Shown: positions 26,650 to 36,567, numbered from the stretch's first letter. The stretch is 64,000 bases of DNA from Dyella marensis (GCF_900112865.1 NZ_FONH01000004.1:79112-143111); one strand, 5' to 3'. Translations and numbers: made by a program. The notes: generated by a model not told the origin, from the sequence alone.

Positions 26650-26754
26650 ATGTCCTCAGCCGTCTATACCGCCACCGTCCTCACCAGCGCCCGCATGGCC
26701 GCTGGCATGACGTCGCGTGCGCGCCGACCGCTGGTCCGACATTCGGCCGGGTAG
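26650..26754 (+). CDS. Putative arginine leader peptide (34 residues) upstream of argF'
   Basis: ATG at 26650 to TAG at 26752-26754. The second half reads MTSRARRPLVRHSAG: Arg codons at 26716, 26722, 26725 and 26737 give four Arg within eight residues, plus one at 26692. In-frame ATGs at 26620 and 26623 could give 44- or 43-residue versions, but would overlap the proposed -10 box. No strong ribosome binding site is seen. The stop codon region (26745-26752) is complementary to the left arm of the terminator that follows. Position, size and codon content fit a ribosome-stalling leader peptide sensing Arg-tRNA; high GC makes Arg-rich ORFs common, so this needs proof. Confidence 0.5.
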   Translation: MSSAVYTATVLTSARMAAGMTSRARRPLVRHSAG

Positions 26755-26818
26755 GCTGTCGCACGCGTTTCATGCGTATAGACGACAAAGGAACCCGGCC
26801 ATCGCGCCGGGTTTTTTT
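26745..26818 (+). promoter_or_regulatory. Putative transcription attenuator (terminator/antiterminator) before argF'
   Basis: The terminator is AACCCGGC (26792-26799), loop CATCGC, GCCGGGTT (26806-26813), in a run of seven T. The competing pairing is GGCCGGGT (26745-26752, at the leader stop codon) with ACCCGGCC (26793-26800), eight perfect base pairs that destroy the terminator. A ribosome stalled at the Arg codons 8-25 bases upstream of 26745 would leave this segment free to pair and let transcription proceed; a ribosome reaching the stop would cover it. The terminator sits 118 bases before argF' with no gene in between. Confidence 0.55.
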
Positions 26819-26935
26819 GTGTTTCGGTTTTGGGGTACGCAGGGGAAAACCGGCCCGGCCGGGAGTTGCTCACCGTGGTCCCGGCTGTTGCAGGATCATC
26901 GTTTCGAATACCGGATTGACTAGCAGAGACATCAC

Positions 26936-27943
26936 ATGACGCTTCGCCACTTCCTCACCACCCAGGATTACAGCCGCGCCGAGATCGACGCCCTGCTCGA
27001 GCAGGCCGCCGCGTTCAAGCGTTCCCCGCGCGGCCAGCAGCTGGCCGGCAAGTCGGTGGCGCTGCTGTTCTTCAATCCCTCGATGCGCACCCGCACCAGC
27101 TTCGAGCTGGGCGCGTTCCATCTCGGCGGCCATGCCATCGTGCTGGCGCCGGGCAAGGATGCCTGGCCGATCGAGTTCGACGTCGGCACCGTGATGGACG
27201 GCGACACCGAGGAGCACATCGCCGAAGTCGCGCGCGTGCTCAGCCGCTACGTCGACCTGATCGCCGTGCGCGCCTTCCCGAAGTTCCAGGACTGGACGGT
27301 CGATCGCGAGGACCGCGTGATCAAGGCCTTCGCCCAGTACGCCAGCGTGCCGGTGATCAACATGGAGACGATCACCCATCCCTGCCAGGAACTGGCCCAC
27401 GCGCTGGCCATGCAGGAACACCTCGGCAGCCTGCAGAACAAGAAGTACGTCCTCACCTGGACCTACCACCCCAAGCCGCTCAACACCGCGGTGGCCAATT
27501 CCGCCCTGCTGATCGCCACCAAGATGGGCATGGACGTGACCCTGCTGTGCCCCACGCCGGACTACGTGCTGGACGATCGCTACATGCAGGCCGGCTACGC
27601 CAACGCGCAAGCCAATGGCGGCTCGCTGCGCATCAGCCACGACATCGACGAAGCCTACAGCGGCGCCGACGTGGTCTACGCCAAGAGCTGGGGCGCGCTG
27701 CCGTTCTTCGGCCGCTGGGAACAGGAAAAACCGATCCGCGACGCGCACAAGCACTTCATCGTCGACGAGCGCAAGATGGCGCTGACCAACAACGGTCTGT
27801 TCAGCCATTGCCTGCCGCTGCGCCGCAACGTCAAGGCCACCGACGCGGTGATGGACGCGCCGTACTGCATCGCCATCGACGAAGCCGAAAACCGCCTGCA
27901 CGTGCAGAAGGCGGTGATGGCCACGCTGCTCGGCCAGCGCTGA
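26936..27943 (+). CDS. argF': N-acetylornithine carbamoyltransferase
   Basis: 335 residues. Carbamoyl-phosphate site SMRTRTS (49-55) and HPCQELAHALA. The residues that set apart acetylornithine from ornithine or succinylornithine enzymes in the Xanthomonas campestris structure are present at the same numbers: W77 (KDAWP) and E92 (GDTEEH), and a lysine in TWTYHPKPLN is close to the carboxylated-lysine site described for the family (LPLRRNVKATD near 295-305). It makes N-acetylcitrulline, so arginine synthesis here keeps the acetyl group one step longer than in E. coli. First structural gene of the operon; its stop overlaps the next start (TGATG). Confidence 0.95.
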   Translation: MTLRHFLTTQDYSRAEIDALLEQAAAFKRSPRGQQLAGKSVALLFFNPSMRTRTSFELGAFHLGGHAIVLAPGKDAWPIEFDVGTVMDGDTEEHIAEVARVLSRYVDLIAVRAFPKFQDWTVDREDRVIKAFAQYASVPVINMETITHPCQELAHALAMQEHLGSLQNKKYVLTWTYHPKPLNTAVANSALLIATKMGMDVTLLCPTPDYVLDDRYMQAGYANAQANGGSLRISHDIDEAYSGADVVYAKSWGALPFFGRWEQEKPIRDAHKHFIVDERKMALTNNGLFSHCLPLRRNVKATDAVMDAPYCIAIDEAENRLHVQKAVMATLLGQR

Positions 27944-28572
27944 TGTATCTGCCGCGCTCGTTCCAGGAAACGCGCGAAGCCGCCTTGCAGGCGCTGATGC
28001 GCGACTACCCGTTCGCCACGGTGGTCACTGCCGGCGCGACTGGCCTGGCCGCCAACCACCTGCCGCTGGAGCTGGTCGATGGCCGGCTGCACGGCCACGT
28101 GGCGCGCGGCAACGAGCTGGCCAAGGCGGACGGTGCGCAGGTGCTGGTGATCTTCCAGGGGCCGGACGCCTACGTCAGCCCCAACTGGTACCCCAGCAAG
28201 CACGAGACCGGCCGCGAAGTGCCCACCTGGAACTACGCCGTGGTGCACGTGCACGGCCGCCTGCGCGTGGTCGAGGACAAGACCTGGCTGCGCGCGCTGC
28301 TCGAACGCCTCACCGACCGCCACGAAGCGGGGCAGGCGCAACCCTGGCATATCGACGACGCGCCGGCCGATCACGTCGAGAAGATGCTCGGCGCCATCGC
28401 CGGCCTGGACATCGCCATCGAGCGCATCGAAGGCAAGTTCAAGCTCAGCCAGAACCATCCCAGCCGCAATCAAGCTGGCGTGGTCGACGGCCTGCGCTCC
28501 CGCGCGCAGCGCCACGACCGCGATCTCGCTGCGCTGATGATCGCCACCAAGGAACCCGCCGATGGCGCATGA
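27943..28572 (+). CDS. PaiB-like FMN-binding protein
   Basis: 209 residues; the ATG at 27943 shares a base with the argF' stop. PaiB family (FMN-binding split barrel): starts MYLPRSFQETREAALQALMRDYPFATVV, contains GHVARGNELAK, IFQGPDAYVSPNWYPSKHETGREVPTWNY (in part) and the C-terminal FKLSQNHPSRNQAGVVDGLRS. In Bacillus PaiB is described as a negative regulator with PaiA; in proteobacteria it is likely a flavin/pyridoxine-oxidase-like protein of unknown reaction. Embedded between two arginine genes and translationally coupled, which is unusual; its role there is unknown. Confidence 0.85.
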   Translation: MYLPRSFQETREAALQALMRDYPFATVVTAGATGLAANHLPLELVDGRLHGHVARGNELAKADGAQVLVIFQGPDAYVSPNWYPSKHETGREVPTWNYAVVHVHGRLRVVEDKTWLRALLERLTDRHEAGQAQPWHIDDAPADHVEKMLGAIAGLDIAIERIEGKFKLSQNHPSRNQAGVVDGLRSRAQRHDRDLAALMIATKEPADGA

Positions 28573-29029
28573 ACACCACTATCCGGTCGAAGTCGTGTGG
28601 ACCGGCAATCGCGGCGACGGCACGCGCAGCTACCAGGGCTACGGCCGTGACCACGAGATCCGCGTCGAAGGTCGCCCGGTCATTGCCGGCTCTTCCGACG
28701 CGGCGTTCCGCGGCGACGGCAGCAAGCACAACCCGGAAGACATGCTGGTCGCCTCGCTCTGCGCCTGCCACATGCTGTGGTACCTGCACCTGGCCGCCGA
28801 TGCCGGCATCGTGGTCACGCATTATGTGGACCGCGCCGAAGGCACGCTGCTGGTCGATGCCGACGGCGGCCGCTTCACCGAAGTGGTGCTGCATCCCGAG
28901 GTCACCATCGCCGCCGGCGACGCGGCCAGGGCCGAGGCGCTGCACGACGATGCGCACCACGCCTGCTTCATCGCCAATTCCATGAATTTTCCCGTGCGCT
29001 GCGCACCGCGCATCGTCGTTTCCGCCTGA
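28562..29029 (+). CDS. OsmC/Ohr family protein
   Basis: 155 residues; the start overlaps paiB by 11 bases. OsmC fold with the two peroxidatic cysteines in expected places: ASLCACHMLWYLHL (about residues 65-75) and HHACFIANSMNFPV (about residues 136-145). Family members reduce organic hydroperoxides. Here the first motif is CAC, and the pattern HNPEDMLVASLCACHM is that of the OsmC/YhfA-like group rather than strict Ohr. Why it sits in the arginine operon is unclear; perhaps it shares redox control. The argG start follows after 46 bases. Confidence 0.87.
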   Translation: MAHEHHYPVEVVWTGNRGDGTRSYQGYGRDHEIRVEGRPVIAGSSDAAFRGDGSKHNPEDMLVASLCACHMLWYLHLAADAGIVVTHYVDRAEGTLLVDADGGRFTEVVLHPEVTIAAGDAARAEALHDDAHHACFIANSMNFPVRCAPRIVVSA

Positions 29030-29075
29030 CCGCCGCTCTTAAACAACACCTTTCCATCCAGGATTCCCGAAAGCC

Positions 29076-30272
29076 ATGAGCAAAGACATCGTCCTCGCCT
29101 TCTCCGGCGGCCTCGACACCAGCTTCTGTGTGCCCTACCTGAAGGAGCGCGGCTGGAACGTGCACACCGTGTTCGCCGACACCGGCGGCGTGGATGCCGA
29201 GGAGCGCGCCTACATCGAGGCCCGCGCCCAGGAACTGGGCGTGGCCAGCCACGTCACCGTCGACGGCGGTCCGGCGATCTGGAACGGCTTCGTCAAGCCG
29301 TTCGTGTGGGCGGGCGAGGGCTACCAGGGCCAGTACCCGCTGCTGGTGTCCGATCGTTACCTCATCGTCGACGCGGCGATCCAGCGCTGCGCGGAACTGG
29401 GCACCCGCGCCATCGCGCACGGCTGCACCGGCATGGGCAACGACCAGGTGCGTTTCGACCTCGCCGTGAAGGCGCTGGGCGACTACGAGATCGTGGCGCC
29501 GATCCGCGAGATCCAGAAGGAACACACCCAGACCCGCGCCTATGAGCAGGCGTATCTGGAAGAGCGCGGCTTCCCCGTGCGCGCCAAGCAGAAGAGCTAC
29601 ACCATCAACGAGAACCTGCTCGGCGTGACCCTGTCCGGCGGCGAGATCGACCTGTGGAAGGCGCCGGGCGAAGGCGCCCGCGGCTGGTGCAAGCCGCGCG
29701 CCGAATGGCCGTCCGAAAAGCTCAGCGTCACGCTTGGCTTCGAACACGGCGAGGCCGTGTCGCTCAACGGCGAAAAGCTGCCGGGCGCAAAGATCCTCGC
29801 CAGGCTCAACGAACTGTTCGCGCCCTACGGCGTCGGCCGCGGCATGTACACCGGCGACACCACCATCGGCCTGAAGGGCCGCATCGTGTACGAAGCCCCG
29901 GGCCTGATCTCGCTGCTGGCCGCGCACCGCGCGCTGGAAGAAGCCGTGCTGACCAAGCAGCAGAACCGCTTCAAGCCGGAGATCGCGCGCAAGTGGGTGG
30001 AGGTGGTCTACGAAGGCTTCTTCCACGATCCGGTCAAGACCGACCTGGAAGCCTTCCTCGCCTCCAGCCAGCAGCAGGTCAACGGCGACGTGGTGCTGGA
30101 AACCTCCGGTGCGCAGGTCACCGCGGTGGAAGTGCGCTCGCCGCACATCCTCAACGCCAAGGGTGCAACTTATGCGCAGTCGGCCGACTGGGGCGTGGCC
30201 GAGGCCGAGGGCTTCATCAAGCTGTTCGGCATGAGCAGCACCCTGTGGGCGGAAGTGAACCGGAAGGGCTGA
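29076..30272 (+). CDS. argG: Argininosuccinate synthase
   Basis: 398 residues, type I family length. N-type ATP pyrophosphatase P-loop AFSGGLDTS at residues 8-16, [16 protein letters not shown] binding aspartate/citrulline, and [19 protein letters not shown] in the C-terminal domain. It condenses citrulline (from acetylcitrulline after deacetylation) with aspartate using ATP. In this operon it stands between the osmC-like gene and argE'. A spacer of 105 bases with a small Arg-rich ORF follows. Confidence 0.97.
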   Translation: MSKDIVLAFSGGLDTSFCVPYLKERGWNVHTVFADTGGVDAEERAYIEARAQELGVASHVTVDGGPAIWNGFVKPFVWAGEGYQGQYPLLVSDRYLIVDAAIQRCAELGTRAIAHGCTGMGNDQVRFDLAVKALGDYEIVAPIREIQKEHTQTRAYEQAYLEERGFPVRAKQKSYTINENLLGVTLSGGEIDLWKAPGEGARGWCKPRAEWPSEKLSVTLGFEHGEAVSLNGEKLPGAKILARLNELFAPYGVGRGMYTGDTTIGLKGRIVYEAPGLISLLAAHRALEEAVLTKQQNRFKPEIARKWVEVVYEGFFHDPVKTDLEAFLASSQQQVNGDVVLETSGAQVTAVEVRSPHILNAKGATYAQSADWGVAEAEGFIKLFGMSSTLWAEVNRKG

Positions 30273-30278
30273 GCAGCC

Positions 30279-30344
30279 ATGAGCCATCCACTGCGCGGCG
30301 GCATGCCCATGCCGTTCGCCCGACGACGACACCTCCGGGCATAA
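30279..30344 (+). CDS. Small Arg-rich ORF before argE' (leader peptide or decayed argE' 5' duplicate)
   Basis: 21 codons, ATG 30279 to TAA 30342-30344, reading MSHPLRGGMPMPFARRRHLR plus A. Five Arg, three in a row. CCGGGC (30335-30340) and GCCCGG (30346-30351) form a hairpin around the stop codon. The ORF shares its first eight bases (ATGAGCCA) and a 14-base block (CGACACCTCCGGGC, 30327-30340 and 30405-30418) with the start of argE', and the peptide RHLRA occurs in both. So it may be a partial duplication of the argE' start rather than a functional leader. No T-run terminator follows. Confidence 0.35.
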   Translation: MSHPLRGGMPMPFARRRHLRA

Positions 30345-30377
30345 GGCCCGGGCATAAGCGACAAGAAGACGGATTTC

Positions 30378-31478
30378 ATGAGCCAACTACTCGACGACAC
30401 CCTCCGACACCTCCGGGCCCTGGTCAGCCATGACACGCGCAATCCGCCGCGCGAGATCGGCACCGGCGGCATCTTCGACTACCTGCGCGAGCAGCTCGCC
30501 GGGTTCGAAGTGACCGTCACCGATTTCGGCGCCGGCGCAGTGAACTTGTACGCCGTGCGCGGCAAGCCGAAGTACCTGTTCAACGTGCACCTGGACACGG
30601 TGCCGGATTCGCCGCACTGGAGCGCCGATCCGCACGTGCTGCGCGTGGAGGGCGACCGCGCCATCGGCCTGGGCGCCTGCGACATCAAGGGTGCCGCCGC
30701 CGCGCTGGTGGCCGTGGCCAACGCCACGCAGGGCGACATGGCGCTGCTGCTGTCCACCGACGAGGAAGCGAACGACGCGCGCTGCATTGCCGGTTTCCTC
30801 AAGGACCATCCGGTCTACGAGGCGGTGATCGTGGCCGAGCCGACCAAGGGCGAGGCGGTGCTGGCGCATCGTGGCATCCATTCGGTGCAGATGCGCTTCA
30901 GCGGCAAGGCCGGTCACGCCTCGGGCGAGCAGAAGCCGTCCGACAGCGCAGTGCACCAGGCGGTGCGCTGGGGCGTCGCGGCGCTGGACTATGTGGAAAG
31001 CCAGGCGCATGAGCGCTTCGGCGGGCTGACCGGCCTGCGCTTCAACATCGGCAAGGTCGAGGGCGGCATCAAGGCCAATGTGATCGCGCCGACCGCCGAC
31101 GTGCGCTTCGGTTTCCGTCCGCTGCCGTCGATGGACGCGGACCGGATGCTGGAGACCTTCCGCACCCTGGTCGAGCCGCAGCCAGTGGAATTCGGCGAGA
31201 CCTTCCGCGGCGATTCGCTGCCGGCCGGCGATACCGCCACCGCGGAAACGCGCCGCCTGGCCGCGCGCGACCTGGCCGACGAGCTCGGCATCCCGGTCGG
31301 CAACGCGGTGAACTTCTGGACCGAGGCGGCGCTGTTCTCCGCCGCCGGCTACATCTCCTTCGTCTACGGCCCCGGCGACATCGCCCAGGCGCACGCCGCC
31401 GACGAATGGGTCGCGCTGGAGCAGCTGGACCATTACGCCCAAACCATCTACCGGATCGTTGACCGTGGAAGCGCATAA
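30378..31478 (+). CDS. argE': N-acetylcitrulline deacetylase (ArgE-type M20 peptidase family)
   Basis: 366 residues. M20 metallopeptidase family: [11 protein letters not shown] (metal ligand H72 region), [14 protein letters not shown] with the bridging Asp, [11 protein letters not shown] with the catalytic Glu pair, [15 protein letters not shown], and dimerisation domain ([16 protein letters not shown]). In Xanthomonas the protein in this position removes acetate from N-acetylcitrulline to feed argG; E. coli ArgE instead uses acetylornithine. The argF' type upstream supports the acetylcitrulline substrate. The 3' end overlaps the next gene by 14 bases. Confidence 0.9.
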   Translation: MSQLLDDTLRHLRALVSHDTRNPPREIGTGGIFDYLREQLAGFEVTVTDFGAGAVNLYAVRGKPKYLFNVHLDTVPDSPHWSADPHVLRVEGDRAIGLGACDIKGAAAALVAVANATQGDMALLLSTDEEANDARCIAGFLKDHPVYEAVIVAEPTKGEAVLAHRGIHSVQMRFSGKAGHASGEQKPSDSAVHQAVRWGVAALDYVESQAHERFGGLTGLRFNIGKVEGGIKANVIAPTADVRFGFRPLPSMDADRMLETFRTLVEPQPVEFGETFRGDSLPAGDTATAETRRLAARDLADELGIPVGNAVNFWTEAALFSAAGYISFVYGPGDIAQAHAADEWVALEQLDHYAQTIYRIVDRGSA

Positions 31479-32781
31479 GCACACCCGCAAGACCATCGTG
31501 AGGCTGCTGTCGAGCATGGGCAGCGCCAAGGAAATCCAGCAGTACCTCAAGCGCTTTTCGCAGCTGGACGCGAAGCGCTTCGCCGTGGTCAAGGTCGGCG
31601 GCGCGGTGCTGCGCGACGACTTGCCGGCACTGACCTCCTCGCTGACCTTCCTGCAGCAGGTGGGCCTGACCCCGATCGTGCTGCACGGCGCCGGCCCGCA
31701 GCTGGACGAGGAGCTGTCCGCCGCCGGCATCCAGAAGCAGACCGTCAACGGCCTGCGCGTGACCTCGCCCAAGGCGCTGGCGATCGTGCGCAAGGTGTTC
31801 CAGGAGCAGAACCTGCGCCTGGTCGAGGCGCTGCAGGGCATGGATACGCGCGCCACCTCGGTGCCGTCGGGCGTGTTCACTTCCGAATACCTGGACCGCG
31901 ACGTCTACGGCCTGGTCGGCAAGGTCAGCAGCATCAACCTGGCCCCGATCGAGGCCAGCCTGCGCGCCGGTTCCATCCCGGTGATCGCCAGCCTGGGCGA
32001 GACCGCGGAAGGGCAGATCCTCAACATCAATGCCGACTTCGCCGCCAACGAACTGGTGCGCGTGCTGCAGCCGTACAAGATCGTGTTCCTCACCGGCACC
32101 GGCGGCCTGCTGGACGACAAGGGCCGCATCATCGACTCGATCAACCTCAGCACCGAGTACGAACATCTGATGGCGCAGCCGTGGATCAACGGCGGCATGC
32201 GCGTGAAGATCGAGCAGATCGCGGATCTTCTTTCCAGCCTGCCGCTGACCTCGTCGGTATCGATCACCCAGCCGTCGGAGCTGGCCAAGGAGCTGTTCAC
32301 CCACAAGGGTTCCGGCACCCTGGTGCGCCGCGGCGAGAAAGTGCTGCGCTACGAGTCATGGGAGGGCATCGACCTGGCGCGCATGCGCGAGCTGATCGAA
32401 TCCAGCTTCGGCCGCAAGGTGGTGGCGGATTACTTCGAGCGCACCAGGCCGTACCGCATCTACGTCAGCGAGAACTACCGCGCGGCGATGATCCTCACCC
32501 AGGAGGAAGGCCTGGCCTATCTCGACAAGTTCGCCGTGCTCGACGACGCCCAGGGCGAAGGCCTCGGCCGCGCCGTGTGGCAGGTGATGCGCGAGGAAAA
32601 CCCGCAGCTGTTCTGGCGCTCGCGCCACGGCAACCAGGTCAATATCTTCTACTACGCCGAGTCGGACGGCTGCTTCAAGCAGGAGCGCTGGAAGGTGTTC
32701 TGGTACGGGCTGAAGAATTTCGGCGAGATCGAGCGCTGCGTGGCGCACTGCGCCGTCCGTCCCGCCACTCTGATGGACTGA
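31465..32781 (+). CDS. argB: Bifunctional N-acetylglutamate synthase/kinase (ArgA-ArgB fusion)
   Basis: 438 residues from a GTG at 31465 (GGAT 9 bases before); a TTG at 31459 is possible. Both starts lie inside argE'. Residues 1-285 are an amino-acid kinase domain ([48 protein letters not shown]). Residues 290-438 form a vertebrate-like NAT domain ([55 protein letters not shown]). This is the mmNAGS/K type known from Maricaulis and Xanthomonas, which does the first and second steps of arginine synthesis and is closer to animal NAGS than to E. coli ArgA. Arginine inhibits this family allosterically. Confidence 0.95.
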   Translation: MEAHKHTRKTIVRLLSSMGSAKEIQQYLKRFSQLDAKRFAVVKVGGAVLRDDLPALTSSLTFLQQVGLTPIVLHGAGPQLDEELSAAGIQKQTVNGLRVTSPKALAIVRKVFQEQNLRLVEALQGMDTRATSVPSGVFTSEYLDRDVYGLVGKVSSINLAPIEASLRAGSIPVIASLGETAEGQILNINADFAANELVRVLQPYKIVFLTGTGGLLDDKGRIIDSINLSTEYEHLMAQPWINGGMRVKIEQIADLLSSLPLTSSVSITQPSELAKELFTHKGSGTLVRRGEKVLRYESWEGIDLARMRELIESSFGRKVVADYFERTRPYRIYVSENYRAAMILTQEEGLAYLDKFAVLDDAQGEGLGRAVWQVMREENPQLFWRSRHGNQVNIFYYAESDGCFKQERWKVFWYGLKNFGEIERCVAHCAVRPATLMD

Positions 32782-32787
32782 ACGCTC

Positions 32788-33747
32788 ATGAGCATTGACA
32801 AGAAAACCATCGGCATCGTCGGCGCGCGCGGCCATACCGGCGCCGAGCTGATCCGCCTGATCGCCACGCATCCGGCGCTGGAGCTGGGCTTCGTGTCCTC
32901 GCGCGAGCTGGACGGCCAGCGCGTGGCCGAGCACGTCGACGGCTACGCGGGCGAGCTGCGCTACGCCAATCTCGATCCCGCCGCCGTCGCCGCCCAGGGC
33001 GCCGACGTGGTGGTGCTGGCCCTGCCCAACGGCAAGGCCGCGCCCTATGTGGAAGCGATCGATGCGGCGAAGCCGGAGACGCTGATCCTGGACCTGTCCG
33101 CCGACTACCGCTTCAACGAGCGCTGGTACTACGGCCTGCCGGAACTGACCCGCGGCAAGTGGCGCGGCGAGCGGCGCATCAGCAACCCCGGCTGCTACGC
33201 CACCGCGATCCAGCTCTCCATCGCGCCGCTGAAGGACGTGCTGGCCGCGCCGCCGGTGAGCTTCGGCGTGTCGGGTTATTCCGGCGCGGGCACCACGCCC
33301 TCGGACAAGAACAACCCGGAGAAACTGCGCGACAACCTGATGCCGTACTCGCTCACCGGCCACACGCACGAGCAGGAAGCCAGCCGCCATCTCGGCCTGC
33401 CGGTGGAATTCATGCCGCACGTGGCGCCGCATTTCCGCGGCCTTACCGTCACCACCAACCTGTACCTGGTGCGTCCGATGAAGCGCGAGGAAATCCTGCA
33501 GCGCTTCCGCCACGCCTACGACGGCGAGAAGCTGGTCAAGGTGGTGGACGAGGCGCCGTGGGTCAGCCAGATCGCGCACAGGCACCATGCCGAGGTGGGC
33601 GGTTTCGCGGTGTCGGTCGACGGCAAGCGCGTGGTGATCGTCGCCACCCTCGACAACCTGTTGAAGGGCGCCGCCACCCAGGCCATCCAGAACATCAACC
33701 GGGCGATCGGCGTGGACGAATACACCTCCATTCCGCTCGAAGGCTGA
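32788..33747 (+). CDS. argC: N-acetyl-gamma-glutamyl-phosphate reductase
   Basis: 319 residues. NAD(P)-binding [17 protein letters not shown] at the N-terminus and the catalytic cysteine in [20 protein letters not shown], followed by [14 protein letters not shown] and [20 protein letters not shown]. It reduces N-acetylglutamyl phosphate to the semialdehyde, third step of arginine synthesis. The start lies six bases after the argA/B fusion stop. argH follows after 25 bases. Note that argD/argM (acetylornithine aminotransferase) is missing from the operon and must lie elsewhere. Confidence 0.97.
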   Translation: MSIDKKTIGIVGARGHTGAELIRLIATHPALELGFVSSRELDGQRVAEHVDGYAGELRYANLDPAAVAAQGADVVVLALPNGKAAPYVEAIDAAKPETLILDLSADYRFNERWYYGLPELTRGKWRGERRISNPGCYATAIQLSIAPLKDVLAAPPVSFGVSGYSGAGTTPSDKNNPEKLRDNLMPYSLTGHTHEQEASRHLGLPVEFMPHVAPHFRGLTVTTNLYLVRPMKREEILQRFRHAYDGEKLVKVVDEAPWVSQIAHRHHAEVGGFAVSVDGKRVVIVATLDNLLKGAATQAIQNINRAIGVDEYTSIPLEG

Positions 33748-33772
33748 CTCAAGTTTCCCCAGGACCCTCCCC

Positions 33773-35074
33773 ATGACCCAACCCCTCTGGCAGAAATCCG
33801 GCATCCAGATCGACGCCCGCATCATGCGTTTCCTCGCGGGCGACGACGTGGTGCTGGACCGCGAGTTCTTCCTGCATGACATCACCGCCAGCAAGGCGCA
33901 CGTCGAAGGCCTGGCCAAGATCGGCGTGGTCAGCGCCGACGAGGCGGCCGCGCTCAAGCGCGAGCTCGATGCGCTGGCCGCGGATTTCAGCGCCGGCGAT
34001 TTCGTGCTGGACGAGAGCTACGAGGATGGCCACTCCGCCATCGAAGCGCGCCTGACCGAGCGCCTCGGCGACGCCGGCCGCCGCGTGCACACCGGCCGCA
34101 GCCGCAACGACCAGATCCTGGTCGCCACGCGTTTGTGGCTGAAGGACCAGCTGGCCGTGCTGGAAACGCATTGCCGCGCCATCGCCGAGGTCTGCCTGGA
34201 GCGCGCCGCGCAGCCGGCCCTGCCGCTGCCGGGCTATACGCATATCCAGCGCGCGGTGGTGTCGTCCACCGCGATGTGGTTCGCCGGTTTCGCCGAAGGC
34301 TTCATCGACAACACCCTGCGCGCGCGCCAGACCGCCGCGCTGATCGACTGCAACCCGCTCGGCACCGCCGCCGGCTACGGCGTCAACCTGCCGCTCGACC
34401 GCGAGCACACCACGCAGGCGCTGGGCTTCGCGCGCATGCAGGTCTCGCCGGTCTATGCGCAGCTGTCGCGCGGCAAGTTCGAGATGGCCGTGCTGGAAGC
34501 GATCGCCGCCGCGCTGCTGGACGTGCGCCGGCTGGCCTGGGACCTCTCGCTGTTCACCACCGCCGAGTTCGGCTTCGTCAAGCTGCCGTCCGAATACACC
34601 ACCGGCAGCTCGATCATGCCGAACAAGCGCAATCCCGACGTGGTGGAACTGCTGCGTGCCAGCTACGCCAGCGTCGCCGCCGCGCGCACCGAGATCGAGC
34701 AGCTGCTGTCGCTGCCGTCGGGCTACCAGCGCGACCTGCAGTTCTCCAAGGGCTCGCTGTTCCACGGTTGCCGCCACGGCCTGGCCGCGCTGGAACTGGT
34801 GCCGGACCTGCTGGCGCGGATGGAATGGCACGAGCCGGCCATGCGCGCGGCGATCGAGCCGGCGATGTACGCCACCGACGTGGCGATCGAGCAGGCCGCC
34901 GCCGGCGTGCCGTTCCGCGACGCCTACCGTGCCGCGGCCGATGCCGCGGCGTCGGCAGGCGCCGGCCGTACGCCCGAGGGCAGCCTCGCGGCACGCGTAT
35001 CGCCCGGCGCGGGCCACGACCTGCGGCTGGACGAACTGAAGGCGCGGCTGGCCGCGCTCACGCCCGGGCACTGA
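33773..35074 (+). CDS. argH: Argininosuccinate lyase
   Basis: 433 residues, slightly shorter than E. coli ArgH (457). Fumarase/aspartase superfamily signature [12 protein letters not shown] at about residues 280-291, with [15 protein letters not shown] and [12 protein letters not shown] as the other two conserved regions. It splits argininosuccinate to arginine and fumarate, the last step of the pathway. Ribosome binding site region CAGGACC before the ATG. The cupin gene starts 10 bases after its stop. Confidence 0.97.
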   Translation: MTQPLWQKSGIQIDARIMRFLAGDDVVLDREFFLHDITASKAHVEGLAKIGVVSADEAAALKRELDALAADFSAGDFVLDESYEDGHSAIEARLTERLGDAGRRVHTGRSRNDQILVATRLWLKDQLAVLETHCRAIAEVCLERAAQPALPLPGYTHIQRAVVSSTAMWFAGFAEGFIDNTLRARQTAALIDCNPLGTAAGYGVNLPLDREHTTQALGFARMQVSPVYAQLSRGKFEMAVLEAIAAALLDVRRLAWDLSLFTTAEFGFVKLPSEYTTGSSIMPNKRNPDVVELLRASYASVAAARTEIEQLLSLPSGYQRDLQFSKGSLFHGCRHGLAALELVPDLLARMEWHEPAMRAAIEPAMYATDVAIEQAAAGVPFRDAYRAAADAAASAGAGRTPEGSLAARVSPGAGHDLRLDELKARLAALTPGH

Positions 35075-35084
35075 GGCTATCGCA

Positions 35085-35432
35085 ATGGATCCCGTCAGCA
35101 CTGCCAACGCACCGCATTACACCTGGGGCCAGCAGTGCGACGGCTGGCACCTGCTGCAGGGTTTCGACCTCAGCGTGATCGAGGAGCGCATGCCGCCGGG
35201 CACCGCCGAGGTGCGCCACCGGCACGTGCGTGCGCGCCAGTTTTTCTACGTGCTGGAAGGCGAGGCGGTGCTGGAAGTGGAGGGCGTGGCGCATCGCCTC
35301 GGCGCGCGCCAAGGTCTGCAGGTGCCGCCGGGCGCCGCGCATCAGATGCGCAACGAATCGGACGGCGAATTGCGTTTCATCGTGGTGTCCTCGCCCAAGA
35401 GCCATGGCGACCGGGAGACGGTCGATGGCTGA
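35085..35432 (+). CDS. Small cupin-domain protein
   Basis: 115 residues forming one cupin barrel. Motif 1: VRHRHVRARQFFYVLEGEAVLEVEG (two histidines and a glutamate position); motif 2: GLQVPPGAAHQMRNESD. These give a likely mononuclear metal site. Single-domain cupins of this size are isomerases, dioxygenases or ligand-binding proteins; which one cannot be said. It lies between argH and proB, and its stop overlaps the proB start by eight bases, so it is co-translated with proline synthesis genes. Role unknown. Confidence 0.85.
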   Translation: MDPVSTANAPHYTWGQQCDGWHLLQGFDLSVIEERMPPGTAEVRHRHVRARQFFYVLEGEAVLEVEGVAHRLGARQGLQVPPGAAHQMRNESDGELRFIVVSSPKSHGDRETVDG

Positions 35433-36567
35433 GCACCTGCCCGCGCAGCCACTGCCGAACTGGCGGCGTGCGGTGCTGAAGGTCGGCAGCAACCTGCTGG
35501 CGGCCGACGGTGGCGGACTCACGCCGCGCCATGCCAGGGCGCTGGCCGCCTTTATCGGCGACAGCCATGCGCAGGGGCGGCAGGTGGTGCTGGTGTCTTC
35601 CGGCGCGGTCGCCGCCGGCCGCGCCCTGCTGCGCGAACGCGCCTTGCCGGGCGATGACCTCGCCGCGCGTCAGGCGCTGGCCGCGCTGGGCCAGGCGCCG
35701 ATGATCGCGCTGTGGCAATCGCTGTCGCCGCGACCGGTGGCGCAGGTGCTGCTCACCCATGACGACCTGCGCCATCGCCGCCGCTATCTCAATGCACGCG
35801 CCACGCTGCGCGAGCTGCTGCTGCTCGATGTGCTGCCGGTGGTCAACGAGAACGACACCGTGGCGGTGGATGAGCTCAAGCTGGGTGACAACGACAACCT
35901 CGCCGCGATCGTCGCCGCCCTGGTCGATGCGGACCTGCTGCTGATCGCCTCCGACATCGATGCGCTGTACGACGCCGATCCGCGCCGCGTGCCTTCCGCC
36001 GTGCCGGTGCCGCATGTGTCCACGCTCACCGCCGAGGTGATGGCGATGGCCGGTGGCAGCGGCAGCGCGGTCGGCACCGGCGGCATGCATACCAAGCTTG
36101 AGGCGGCGGTGAAGGCCGGCGCGGCCGGCGTGCCGACTGTGCTGTTCGATGGCCGCAACACGGAGACTGTGGCGGCGCTTGCCGCAGGGCAGCTGCACGG
36201 CACCCTGTTCGATGCGCCGCGCAGCCGCATGCAGGCGCGCAAGTACTGGCTGCGCCATGCGCCCGCGGCGCCCGGCAGCATCCTGGTCGACGACGGCGCG
36301 GCGCGCGCGCTGGCCGGCGGTCGCGCCTCGTTGTTGCCCGGCGGCATCGTCGGCGCGGACGGCGAGTTCCACCGCGGCGACATGGTCGAGATCGTCGACG
36401 TCACCCGGCGGCCGGTGGCGCGCGGCCTGAGCCAGTACGGCGCCGCCGAAGTGCGCCGCCTGGCCGGCAGGCACAGCAGCGCGATCGACGCGGTGCTCGG
36501 CTACAGCTACGGCGCGGAAATCGTGCATCGGGACGATCTGGTCGTCCTGGCGGAGGTCCATTCATGA
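35425..36567 (+). CDS. proB: Glutamate 5-kinase
   Basis: 380 residues from the ATG at 35425; earlier in-frame starts lie inside the cupin gene. Amino-acid kinase domain ([47 protein letters not shown] in part, [24 protein letters not shown]) and a C-terminal PUA domain from about residue 280 ([31 protein letters not shown]). It makes gamma-glutamyl phosphate, first step of proline synthesis, and is inhibited by proline in the family. Stop overlaps the proA start (ATGA). Confidence 0.97.
   Translation: MAEHLPAQPLPNWRRAVLKVGSNLLAADGGGLTPRHARALAAFIGDSHAQGRQVVLVSSGAVAAGRALLRERALPGDDLAARQALAALGQAPMIALWQSLSPRPVAQVLLTHDDLRHRRRYLNARATLRELLLLDVLPVVNENDTVAVDELKLGDNDNLAAIVAALVDADLLLIASDIDALYDADPRRVPSAVPVPHVSTLTAEVMAMAGGSGSAVGTGGMHTKLEAAVKAGAAGVPTVLFDGRNTETVAALAAGQLHGTLFDAPRSRMQARKYWLRHAPAAPGSILVDDGAARALAGGRASLLPGGIVGADGEFHRGDMVEIVDVTRRPVARGLSQYGAAEVRRLAGRHSSAIDAVLGYSYGAEIVHRDDLVVLAEVHS

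Noticed and set aside
26888..26916. Second promoter between the attenuator and argF' (TTGCAG at 26888)
   Set aside because: No acceptable -10 box at 15-19 bases.
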